A stretch of 64,000 nt of DNA from Inia geoffrensis. Its lineage: Eukaryota; Chordata; Mammalia; Artiodactyla; Iniidae. The first letter of the stretch is position 1, and every line of letters starts with the position of its first letter. The notes below the pieces were generated by a model that saw nothing but the letters and a program-made list of their open reading frames with translations, made no database searches and was not told where the DNA came from. This document shows, piece by piece, positions 10,151-21,128 of the stretch. Both the position numbers and the translations under genes were made by a program. The stretch is from contig JAZAQT010000673.1 in the NCBI GenBank assembly GCA_036417435.1, forward strand, positions 496,001 through 560,000, in the 5' to 3' direction.

Positions 10151-11158
10151 GAATGGGGAGGGATTAGGGTACAATTTAGGGTACGACAACGCTTAAGGTT
10201 TAGCGTACGTGTGTGGGCACGAGTTAGTGTTGGTGTCCTGGTTAAGATTAGGGCACGGGTGAGGGTAAGGTTTCGGGTGAGGGTCAGGGTTAGGATTCGT
10301 GGTAGGGTTAGGGTTAAGGAATGCAGAGGGATTAGGGTACAGCTTAGGGTACGACAGTGCTTAAGTGTTAGCGTTCGTGTGAGGGCAAGGGTTAGTGTTA
10401 GTGTCCTGGTTAAGATTAGGGCACGGGTGAGGGTAAGGCTTCAGGTGAGGGTCAGAGTTAGGATTCGGGTTAGGGTTAGGGTTAGGGAATGGGGAGGGAT
10501 TAGGGTACAGTTTAGGGTACGACAACGATTAAGGGTTAGCGTACGTGTGAGGGCACGAGTTAGTGTTGGTGTCCTGGTTAAGATTAGGGCACGGGTGAGG
10601 GTAAGGTTTCGGGTGAGGGTCAGGGATAGAATTCGGGTTAGGGTTAGGGTTAGGGAATGGGGAGATATTAGGGCACAGTTTAGGGTACCACAACACTTAA
10701 TGTTTAGCGTACGTGTGAGGTCACTAGTTAGTGTTAGTGTACTGCTTACGATTAGGGCACGGGTGAGGGTAAGGTCTTGGAAGAGGGTCACGTTAAGGGA
10801 TAGGATTAGGGTTAGGGTTAGGGAATGGGGATTGATTAGGGTACAGGTTAGTGTACGGCAATGGCTTAGGGTTAGCGTACGTTAGAGGGCATGGGTTAGT
10901 GTTGATGTACTGGTTAAAATTAGGACACGGGTGAGGGTAAAGTTTCGGGTGAGTGTCATGGTTAGGTTTCAGGTTAGGGTTAGGGTTAGGGAATGGAGAG
11001 GGATTAGGGTACAGGTTAGGGTACGACAATGCTTAAGGGTTAGCGTAAGTGTGAGGGCACGAGTTAGTGTTGGTGTACTGGTTAAGACAAAGGCACCGAT
11101 GAGGGTAAGGCCTCGGAAAAGGGTCACGTTAAGGGTTTCGCTTAGGGTTAGGGTTAGG
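10151..11158 (+). repeat. Six-monomer unit 3 (A-B-C-D-E-G)
   Basis: This unit follows unit 2 with A, B, C, D and E alleles that match it closely, then jumps from E (10,823) to G (10,991). F is absent, and the H that should follow appears only as the first part of a hybrid at 11,159. The length is 1,008 bp, exactly six monomers. Confidence 0.88.
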
Positions 11159-12502
11159 GAATGGGGAGGGATTAGGGTACAGGATAGGGTATGACAACGC
11201 TTAAGGTTTAGCGTACTTGTGAGGGCACGAGTTAGTGTTGGTGTCCCGGTTAAGATTAGGGCACGGGTGAGGGTAAGGCTTCGGGTGAGTGTCAGGGTTA
11301 GGATTCGGGTTAGGGTTAGGGTTAAGGAATGCAGAGGGATTAGGGTACAGCTTAGGGTACGACGGTGCTTAAGGGTTAGCGTTCGTGTGAGGGCAAGGGT
11401 TAGTGTTAGTGTCCTGGTTAAGATTAGGGCACGGGTGAGGGTAAGGCTTCAGGTGAGGGTCAGGATTAGGATTCGTGTTAGGGTTAGGGTTAGGGATTGG
11501 GGAGGGATTAGGGTACAGTTTAGGGTACGACAACGATTAAGTGTTAGCGTAGGTGTGAGGACACGAGTTAGTGTTGTTGTCCTGGTTAAGATTAGGGCAC
11601 GGGTGAGGGTAAGGTTTCGGGTGAGGGTCAGGGATAGAATTCGGGTTAGGGTTAGGGTTAGGGAATGGGGAGATATTAGGGCACAGTTTAGGGTACCACA
11701 ACGCTTAAGGTTTAGCGTACGTGTGAGGTCACTAGTTAGTGTTAGTGTACTGCTTACGATTAGGGCACGGGTGAGGGTAAGGCCTCGGAACAGGGTCACG
11801 TTAAGGGTTAGGGTTAGGGTTAGGGTTAGGGAATGGGGATTGATTAGGGTACAGGTTAGTGTACGGCAATGGCTTAGGGTTAGCGTACGTTAGAGGGCAT
11901 GGGTTAGTGTTGATGTACTGGTTAAAATTAGGACACGGGTGAGGGTAAAGTTTCGGGTGAGTGTCATGGTTAGGTTTCAGGTTAGGGTTAGGGTTAGGGA
12001 ATGGAGAGGGATTAGGGTACAGGTTAGGGTACTGCTGCGGTTTAGTGTTAGCGTACGTGTGAGGGCACGAGTTAGTCTTGGTGTCCTGGTTAAGATTAGG
12101 GCACGGGTGAGGATAAGGCTTCGGGTGAGGGTCAGGTTTAGGATTCGGGTTAGGGTTAGGGTTAGGGAATGGAGAGGGATTAAGGTACAGGTTAGGGTAC
12201 GACAATGCTTATGGGTTAGCGTAAGTGTGAGCGCACGAGTTAGTGTTGGTGTACTGGTTAAGACAAGGGCAACGATGAGGGTAAGGCCTCGGAAAAGGGT
12301 CACGTTCAGGGTTTCGCTTAGGGTTAGGGTTAGGGAATGGGGAGGGATTAGGGTACAGGATGGGGTACGACAATGCTTAAGGGTTAGCATACGTTTGAGG
12401 GCATGAGTTAGTCTTTCTGTACTGGTTGAGGTTAGGGCATTGGTTAGGGTAGGGCATCGGAAGTGGGTCAGGTTTAGGGATGGGGTTAGGGTTAGGGTTA
12501 AG
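11159..12502 (+). repeat. Eight-monomer unit 4 that begins with an H/A hybrid
   Basis: The first monomer starts like H (acaggatagggta) and continues like A (gacaacgcttaaggttt), after which B, C, D, E, F, G and H follow at 11,327, 11,495, 11,663, 11,831, 11,999, 12,167 and 12,335. The exchange point lies within about 15 bp near 11,185-11,200. Total length 1,344 bp. The hybrid keeps the 168-bp length, so the crossover was in register. Confidence 0.87.
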
Positions 12503-14690
12503 GAATGGGGAGGGATTAGGGTACAATTTAGGGTACGACAACGCTTAAGGTTTAGCGTACGTGTGTGGGCACGAGTTAGTGTTGGTGTCCTGGTTAAGAT
12601 TAGGGCACGGGTGAGGATAAGGCTTCGGGTGAGGTTCAGCGTTAGGATTCGGGTTAGGGTTAGGGTTAAGGAATGCAGAGGGATTAGGGTACAGCTTAGG
12701 GTACGACAGTGCTTAAGGGTTAGCGTTCGTGTGAGGGCAAGGGTTAGTGTTAGTGTCCTGGTTAAGATTAAGGCACAGGTGAGGTTAAGGCTTCAGGTGA
12801 GGGTCAGAGTTAGGATTCGCGTTAGGGTTTGGGTTAGGGAAAGGGGAGGGATTAGGGTACAGTTTAGGGTACGACAACGATTAAGGGTTAGCGTACGTGT
12901 GAGGGCACGAGTTAGTGTTGGTGTCCTGGTTAAGATTAGGGCACGGGGGAGGGTAAGGTTTCGAGTGAGGGTCAGGGATAGAATTCGTGTTAGGGTTAGG
13001 GTTAGGTAATGGGGAGATATTAGGGCACAGTTTAGGGTACCACAACGCTTAAGGTTTAGCGTACGTGTGAGGTCACTAGTTAGTGTTATTGTACTGCTTA
13101 CGATTAGGGCACGGGTGAGGGTAAGGCCTCGGAAGAGGGTCACGTTAAGGTTAGGGTTATGGTTAGGGTTAGGGAATGGGGATTGATTAGGGTACAGGTT
13201 AGGGTACGGCAGTGGCTTAGGGTTAGCGTACGTTAGAGGGCATGGGTTAGTGTTGATGTACTGATTAAAATTAGGACACGGGTGAGGGTAAAGTTTCGGG
13301 TGAGTGTCATGGTTAGGTTTCAGGTTAGGGTTAGGGTTAGGGAATGGAGAGGGATTAGGGTACAGGTTAGGGTACCGCTGCAGTTTAGTGTTAGCGTACG
13401 TGTGAGGGCACGAGTTAGTCTTGGTGTCCTGGTTAAGATTAGGGCACGCGTGAGGGTAAGGCTTCGGGTGAGGGTCAGGGTTAGGATTCGTGTTAGGGTT
13501 AGGGTTAAGGAATGCAGAGGGATTAGGGAACAGCTTAGGGTACGACAGTGCTTAAGGGTTAGCGTTCGTGTGAGGGCGAGGGTTAGTGTTAGTGTCCTGG
13601 TTAAGATTAGGGCACTGGTTAGGGTAAGGCTTCAGGTGAGGGTCAGGGTTAGGATTCGGGTTAGGGTTAGGGTTAGGGAATGGGGAGGGATTAGGGTACA
13701 GTTTAGGGTACGACAACGATTAAGGGTTAGCGTACGTGTGAGGGCACGAGTTAGTGTTGGTGTCCTGGTTACGATTAGGGCACGGGTGAGGGTAAGGTTT
13801 CGGGTGAGGGTCAGGGATAGAATTCGGGTTAGGTTTAGGGTTAGGGAATGGGGAGATATTAGGGCACAGTTTAGGGTACCACAACGCTTAAGGTTTAGCG
13901 TACGTGTGAGTTCACTAGTTAGTGTTAGTGTACTGCTTACGATTAGGGCACAGGTGAGGTTAAGGCCTCGGAAGAGGGTCACGTTAAGGGTTAGGGTTAG
14001 GGTTAGGGTTAGGGTTAGGGAATGGGGATTGATTAGGGTACAGGTTAGGGTACGGCAATGGCTTAGGGTTAGCGTACGTTAGAGGGCATGGGTTAGTGTT
14101 GATGTACTGGTTAAAATTAGGACACGGGTGAGGGAAAAGTTTCGGGTGAGTGTCATTGTTAGGTTTCAGGTTAGGGTTAGGTTTAGGGAATGGAGAGGGA
14201 TTAGGGTACAGGTTAGGGTACCCTGCGGTTTAGTGATAGCGTACGTGTGAGGGCACGAGTTAGTCTTGGTGTCCTGGTTAAGATTAGGGCACGGGCGAGG
14301 GTAAGGCTTCGGGTGAGGGTCAGGGTTAGGATTCGGGTTAGGGTTAGGGTTAGGGAATGGAGAGGGATTAGGGTACAATTTACGGTACGACAACGCTTAA
14401 GGTTTAGCGTACGTGTGAGGGCACGAGTTACTGTTGGTGTCCTGGTTAAGATTAGGGCACGGGTGAGGGTAAGGCTTCAGGTGAGGGTCAGGGTTAGGAT
14501 TCGTGTTAGGGTTAGGGTTAAGGAATGCAGAGGGATTAGGGTACAGCTTAGGGTACGACAGTGCTTAAGGGTTAGCGTTCGTGTGAGGGCTAGCGTTAGT
14601 GTTAGTGTCCTGGTTAAGATTAGGGCACTGGTTAGGGTAAGGCTTCAGGTGAGGGTCAGGGTTAGGATTCGGGTTAGGGTTAGGGTTAGG
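12503..14690 (+). repeat. Compound unit 5: A-B-C-D-E-F then B-C-D-E-F-A-B
   Basis: Monomers start at 12,503 (A), 12,671 (B), 12,839 (C), 13,007 (D, 167 bp), 13,174 (E), 13,342 (F), then B again at 13,510, C 13,678, D 13,846 (174 bp), E 14,020, F 14,188 (167 bp), an A-like monomer with an F-type start at 14,355, and B at 14,523. G, H and A are skipped at the F-to-B jump. The first six monomers share private alleles with unit 1 at 7,465, about 5,038 bp upstream. Confidence 0.85.
13991..14020 (+). repeat. Long perfect TTAGGG tract in an extended D monomer
   Basis: Five consecutive perfect TTAGGG hexamers lie here, preceded by TTAAGGG. They make this D monomer 174 bp, one hexamer longer than normal. 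It is the longest perfect telomeric run that I noticed in the window; most monomer junctions carry three and most D tails four. The gain of exactly one hexamer fits replication slippage or exchange within the telomeric tract. Confidence 0.8.
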
Positions 14691-14710
14691 GAATGGGGAG
14701 GGATTAGGGT

Positions 14711-17700
14711 ACAGTTTAGGGTACGACAACGATTAAGGGTTAGCGTACGTGTGAGGGCACGAGTTAGTGTTGGTGTCCTGGTTAAGATTAGGGCACGGGT
14801 GAGGGTAAGGCCTCGGAAGAGGGTCACGTTAAGGGTTAGGGTTAGGGTTAGGGAATGGGGAGATATTAGGGCACAGTTTAGGGTACCACAACGCTTAAGG
14901 TTTAGCGTACGTGTGAGGCCACTAGTTAGTGTTAGTGTACTGCTTACGATTAGGGCACGGGTGAGGGTAAGGCCTCGGAAGAGGGTCATGTTAAGGGTTA
15001 GGGTCAGGGTTAGGGTTAGGAAATGGGGATTGATTAGGGTACAGGTTAGGGTACGGCAATGGCTTAGGGTTAGGGTATGTTAGAGGGCATGGGTTAGTGT
15101 TGATGTACTGGTTAAAATTAGGACACGGGTGAGGGTAAAGTTTCGGGTGAGTGTCATGGTTAGGTTTCAGGTTAGATTTAGGGTTAGGGAATGGAGAGGG
15201 CTTAGGGTACAGGTTAGGGTACCGCTGCGGTTTAGTGTTAGCATACGTGTGAGGGCACGAGTTAGTCTTGGTGTCCTGGTTAAGATTAGGGCACGGGTGA
15301 GGGTAAGGCTTCGGGTGAGGGTCAGGGTTAGGATTCGGGTTAGGGTTAGGGTTAGGGAATGGAGAGGGATTAGGGTACAGGTTAGTGTACAACAATGCTT
15401 AAGTGTTAGCGTAAGTGTGAGGGCACGAGTTAGTGTTGGTGTACTGGTTAAGACAAGGGCCCGGATGAGGGTAAGTCCTCGGAAAAGGGTCACGTTCAGG
15501 GTTTCGCTTAGGGTTAGGGTTAGGGAATGGGGAGGGATTAGGGAACAGGATAGGGTACGACAATGCTTAAGGGTTAGCGTACGTTTGAGGGCATGAGTTA
15601 GTCTTTGTGTACTGGTTGAGGTTAGGACATTGGTTAGGGTAGGGCATCGGAAGTGGGTCAGGTTTAGGGATGTGGTTAGGGTTAGGGTTAAGGAAATGGG
15701 GAGGGACTAGGGTACAATTTAGGGTACGACAACGCTTAAGGTTTAGCGTACGTGTGGGGGCACGAGTTAGTGTTGGTGTCCTGGTTAAGATTAGGGCACG
15801 GGTGAGGGTAAGGCTTCAGGTGAGGGTCAGGGTTAGGATTGGGGTTAGGGTTAGGGTTGGGAATGGGGAGTGATTAGGGTACAGTTTAGGGTACGACAAC
15901 GATTTACGGTTAGCGTATGTGTGAGGGCACGAGTTAGTGTTGGTGTCCTGGTTAAGATTAGGGCACGGGTGAGGGTTAGGTTTCGGGTGAGGGTCAGGGA
16001 TAGAATTCGGGTTAGGGTTAGGGTTAGGGAATGGGGAGATATTAGCACACAGTTTAGGGTACCACAACGCTTAAGGTTTAACGTACGTGTGAGGTCACTA
16101 GTTAGTGTTAGTGTACTGCTTATGATTAGGGCACTGGTGAGGGTAAGGCCTCGGAAGAGGGTCACGTTAAGGGTTAGGGTTAGGGTTAGGGTTAGGAAAT
16201 GGGGATTGATTAGAATACAGGTTAGGGTACGGCAATGGCTTAGAGTTAGCGTACGTTAGAGGGCATGGGTTAGTGTTGATGTACTGGTTAAAATTAGGAC
16301 ACGGTTGAGGGTAAAGTTTCGGGTGAGTGTCATGGTTAGGTTTCAGGTTAGGGTTAGGGTTAGGGAATGGAGAGGGATTAGGGTACAGGTTAGGGTACGA
16401 CAATGCTTAAGGGTTAGCATAAGTGTGAGGGCACGATTTAGTGTTGGTGTACTGGTTTAGACAAGGGCACCGATGAGGGTAAGGCCTCGGAAAAGGGTCA
16501 CGTTCAGGGTTTCGCTTAGGGTTAGGGTTAGGGAATGGGGAGGGATAAGGGTACAGGATAGGGAACGACAATGCTTAAGGTTTAGCGTACGTTTGAGGGC
16601 ATGAGTTAGTGTTTGTGTACTGGTTAAGATTAGGGCATAGGTTAGGGTAGGGCATCGGAGGTGGGTCAGGTTTAGGGATGGGTTTAGGGTTAGGGTTAAG
16701 GAATGGGGAGTGATTAGGGTACAGTTTAGGGTACGACAACGATTAACGGTTAGCGTACGTGTGAGGGCACGAGTTAGTGTTGGTGTCCTGGTTAAGATTA
16801 GGGTACGGGTGAGGGTAAGGCTTCAGGTGAGGGTCAGGGTTAGGGTTAGGGTTAGGGTTAGGGAATGGGTATTGATTAGGGTACAGGTTAGGGTACGGCA
16901 TTGGCTTAGGGTTAGCGTACGTTAGAGGGCATGGGTTAGTGTTGATGTACTGGTTAAAATTAGGACACGGGTGAGGGTAAAGTTTCGGGTGAGTGTCATG
17001 TTTGGTTTCAGGTTAGGGTTAGGGTTAGGGAATGGAGAGGGATTAGGGTACACGTTAGGGTACCGCTGTGGTTTAGTGTTAACGTACATTTGAGGGCACG
17101 AGTTAGTCTTGGTGTCCTGGTTAAGATTAGGGCACGGGTGAGGGTAAGGTTTCGGGTGAGGGTCAGGGTTAGGATTCGGGTTAGGGTTAGGGTTAGGGAA
17201 TGGAGAGGGCTGAGGGTACAGGTCAGGGTACGACAATGCTTAAGTGTTAGCGTAAGTGTGAGGGCACGAGTTAGTGTTGGTGTACTGGTTAAGACAAGGG
17301 CACCGATGTGGGTAAGGCCTCGGAAAAGGGTCACGTTCACTGTTTCGCTTTGGGTTAGGGTTAGGGAATGGGGAGGGATTAGGGTACAGGATAGGGTACG
17401 ACAATGCTTAAGGGTTAGCGTACGTTTGAGGGCATGAGTTAGTGCTTCTGTACTGGTTAAGATTAGGGCATTGGTTAGTGTAGGGCATCGGAAGTGGGTC
17501 AGGTTTAGGGATGGGGTTAGGGTTAGGGTTAAGGAATGGGGAGGGATTAGGGTACAATTTAGGGTACGACAACGCTTAAGGTTTATCGTACGTGTGAGGG
17601 CACGAGTTAGTGTTGGTGTACTGGTTAAGACAAAGGCACCGATGAGGGTAAGGCCTCGGAAAAGGGTCACGTTCAGGGTTTCGCTTAGGGTTAGGGTTAG

Positions 17701-20700
17701 GGAATGGGGAGGGGTTAGGGTACAGGATAGGTACGACAATGCTTAAGGGATAGCGTACGTTTGAGGGCATGAGTTAGTCTTTGTGTACTGATTAAGTTTA
17801 GGGCATTGGTTAGGGTAGGGCATCGGAAGTGGGTCAGGTTTATGGTTGGGGTTAGGGTTAGGGTTAAGGAATGGGGAGGGATTAGGGTGCAATTTAGGGT
17901 ACGACAACGCTTAAGGTTTAGTGTACGTGTGAGGGCACGAGTTAGTGTTGGTGTCCTGGTTAAGATTAGGGCACGGGTGAGGGTTAGGCTTCGGGTTAGG
18001 GTTAGGGTTAAGGAATGCAGAGGGATTAGGGTGCAGCTTAGGGTACGACAGTGCTTAAGGGTTAGCGTTCGTGTGAGGGCAAGGGTTAGTGTTAGTGTCC
18101 TGGTTAAGATTAGGGCACGGGTGAGAGTAAGGCTTCAGGTGAGGGTCAGAGTTAGGATTCGGGTTAGGGTTAGGGTTAGGGAATGGGGAATTATTAGGGC
18201 ACAGTTTAGGGTACCACAACGCTTAAGGTTTAGCGTACGTGTGAGGTCACTAGTTAGTGTTAGTGTACTGCTTACGATTAGGGCACGGGTGAGGGTAAGG
18301 CCTCGGAAGAGGGTCACGTTAAGGGTTAGGGTTAGGGTTAGGTTTAGGGAATGGGGATTGATTAGGGTACAGGTTAGTGTACGGCAATGGCGTAGGGTTA
18401 GCGTACGTTAGAGGGCATTTGTTAGTGTTGATGTACTGGTTAAAATTAGGACACGGGTGAGGGTAAAGTTTCGGGTGAGTGTCATGTTTGGTTTCAGGTT
18501 AGGGTTAGGGTTAGGGAATGGAGAGGGATTAGGGTACACGTTAGGGTACCGCTGTGGTTTAGTGTTAACGTACATGTGAGGGCACGAGTTAGTCTTGGTG
18601 TCCTGGTTAAGATTAGGGCACGGGTGAGGGTAAGGTTTCGGGTGAGGGTCAGGGTTAGGATTCGGGTTAGGGTTAGGGTTAGGGAATGGAGAGGGCTGAG
18701 GGTACAGGTCAGGGTACGACAATGCTTAAGTGTTAGCGTAAGTGTGAGGGCACGAGTTAGTGTTGGTGTACTGGTTAAGACAAGGGCACCGATGTGGGTA
18801 AGGCCTCGGAAAAGGGTCACGTTCACTGTTTCGCTTTGGGTTAGGGTTAGGGAATGGGGAGGGATTAGGGTACAGGATAGGGTACGACAATGCTTAAGGG
18901 TTAGCGTACGTTTGAGGGCATGAGTTAGTGCTTCTGTACTGGTTAAGATTAGGGCATTGGTTAGTGTAGGGCATCGGAAGTGGGTCAGGTTTAGGGATGG
19001 GGTTAGGGTTAGGGTTAAGGAATGGGGAGGGATTAGGGTACAATTTAGGGTACGACAACGCTTAAGGTTTATCGTACGTGTGAGGGCACGAGTTAGTGTT
19101 GGTGTCCTGGTTAAGATTAGGGCACGGGTGAGGGTAAGGCTTCGGGTGAGGGTCAGGGTTAGGATTCGTGTTAGGGTTAGGGTTAAGGAATGCAGAGGGA
19201 TTAGGGTACAGCTTAGGATACGACAGTGCTTAAGGGTTAGCGTTTGTGTGAGGGCAAGGGTTAGTGTTAGTGTCCTGGTTAAGATTAGGGCACGGGTGAG
19301 GGTAAGGCTTCAGGTGAGGGTCAGGGTTAGGATTCGGGTTAGGGTTAGGGTTAGGGAATGGGGAGGGATTAGGGCACAGTTTAGGGTACCAGAACGCTTA
19401 AGGTTTAGCGTACGTGTGATGTCACTAGTTAGTGTTAGTGTACTGCTTACGATTAGGGCACGGGTGAGGGTAAGGCCTCGGAAGAGGGTCACGTTAAGGG
19501 TTAGGGTTAGGGTTAGGGAATGGGGATTGATTAGGGTACAGGTTAGGGTACGGCAATGGCTTAGGGTTAGCGTACGTTAGAGGGCATGGTTTAGTGTTGA
19601 TGTACTGGTTAAAATTAGGACACGGGTGAGGGTGAAGTTTCGGGTGAGTGTCATGGTTAGGTTTCAGGTTAGGGTTAGGGTTAGGGAATGGACAGGGATT
19701 AGGATACAGGTTAGGGTACCACTGCGGTTTAGTGTTAGCGTATGTGTGAGAGCACGAGTTAGTCTTGGTGTCCTGGTTAAGATTAGGGCACGGTTGAGGG
19801 TAAGGCTTCGGGTGAGGGTCAGGGTTAGGATTCGGGTTAGGTTTAGGGTTAGGGAATGGAGAGGGATTAGGGTACAGGTTAGGGTACGGCAATGCTTAAG
19901 GGTTAGCGTAAGTGTGAGGGCACGAGTTAGTGTTGGTGTACTGGTTAAGACAAAGGCACCGATGAGGGTAAGGCCTCGGAAAAGGGTCACGTTCAGGGTT
20001 TCGCTTAGGGTTAGGGTTAGGGAATGGGGAGGGGTTAGGGTACAGGATAGGTACGACAATGCTTAAGGGATAGCGTACGTTTGAGGGCATGAGTTAGTCT
20101 TTGTGTACTGATTAAGTTTAGGGCATTGGTTAGGGTAGGGCATCGGAAGTGGGTCAGGTTTATGTTTGGGGTTAGGGTTAGGGTTAAGGAATGGGGAGGG
20201 ATTAGGGTACAATTTAGGGTACGACAACGCTTAAGGTTTAGCGTACGTGTGAGGGCACGAGTTAGTGTTGGTGTCCTGGTTAAGATTAGGGCACGGGTGA
20301 GGGTTAGGCTTCGGGTTAGGGTTAGGGTTAAGGAATGCAGAGGGATTAGGGTACAGCTTAGGGTACGACAGTGCTTAAGGGTTAGCGTTCGTGTGAGGGC
20401 AAGGCTTAGTGTTAGTGTCCTGGTTAAGATTAGGGCACGGGTCAGAGTAAGGCTTCAGGTGAGGGTCAGAGTTAGGATTCGGGTTAGGGTTAGGGTTAGG
20501 GAATGGGGAGATATTAGGGCACAGTTTAGGGTACCACAACGCTTAAGGTTTAGCGTACGTGTGAGGTCACTAGTTAGTGTTAGTGTACTGCTTACGATTA
20601 GGGCACGGGTGAGGGTAAGGCCTCGGAAGAGGGTCACGTTAAGGGTTAGGGTTAGGGTTAGGTTTAGGGAATGGGGATTGATTAGGGTACAGGTTAGTGT

Positions 20701-21128
20701 ACGGCAATGGCGTAGGGTTAGCGTACGTTAGAGGGCATTTGTTAGTGTTGATGTACTGGTTAAAATTAGGACACGGGTGAGGGTAAAGTTTCGGGTGAGT
20801 GTCATGGCTAGGTTTCAGGTTAGGGTTAGGGTTAGGGAATGGAGAGGGATTAGGGTACAGGTTAGGGTACCGCTGCGGTTTAGTGTTAGCGTACGTGTGA
20901 GGGCACGAGTTAGTCTTGGTGTCCTGGTTAAGATTAGGGCACGGGTGAGGTTAAGGCTTCGGGTGAGGGTCAGGGTTAGGATTCGGGTTAGGGTTAGTGT
21001 TCGGGAATGGAGAGGGATTAGGGTACAGGTTAGGGTACGACAATGCTTAAGGGTTAGCGTAAGTGTGAGGGCACGAGTTAGTGTTGGTGTACTGGTTAAG
21101 ACAAAGGCACCGATGAGGGTAAGGCCTC
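14711..21128 (+). repeat. Large segmental duplication, copy 2
   Basis: This is the downstream partner of 834-6,748. It has the same order of monomers, the same rare alleles and the same short and hybrid monomers, but contains an additional 504-bp, three-monomer segment between 18,595 and 19,139. Left of 14,711 it continues from a B monomer, whereas copy 1 continues from D. On the right the two part at 21,128, where this copy keeps a normal G tail and copy 1 turns into a D tail. The near identity over about 6 kb, against the visible divergence of monomers within each copy, points to a recent event or ongoing conversion. A collapsed or duplicated assembly segment is the alternative. Confidence 0.9.
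18595..19098 (+). repeat. Three-monomer segment present only in copy 2
   Basis: Relative to copy 1 this 504-bp segment (rest of F, then G, H and most of A) is extra. Its limits can slide by about 40 bp because F and A are identical there. In copy 1 the corresponding join is between 4,719 and 4,759: the left side has the F allele (gttagtctt), the right side has the A allele (aaggcttcgg with attcgtg further on). The segment itself is nearly the same as the G-H-A piece about 1,486 bp upstream in copy 2. Deletion from copy 1 and insertion in copy 2 cannot be told apart from these two copies alone. Confidence 0.8.

Noticed and set aside
15129..15596. Recurrent 155-residue + strand frame as a conserved gene family
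   Set aside because: It recurs because the same E-F-G-H monomers recur; its start and end are the E and H stop positions. Conservation here is DNA-level homogenisation.
834..21128. Treating the 13.9-kb-apart duplicates as certain biology
   Set aside because: Kept as a finding, but certainty is rejected: very similar satellite blocks can be misplaced or repeated by assembly, and the sequence alone cannot settle it. Spanning long reads would.
14711..21128. Retrotransposition or transposon-mediated origin of the large copies
   Set aside because: No target-site duplication, terminal repeats, poly-A or element sequence at the borders; the borders are in-register monomer switches, which fit homologous exchange.
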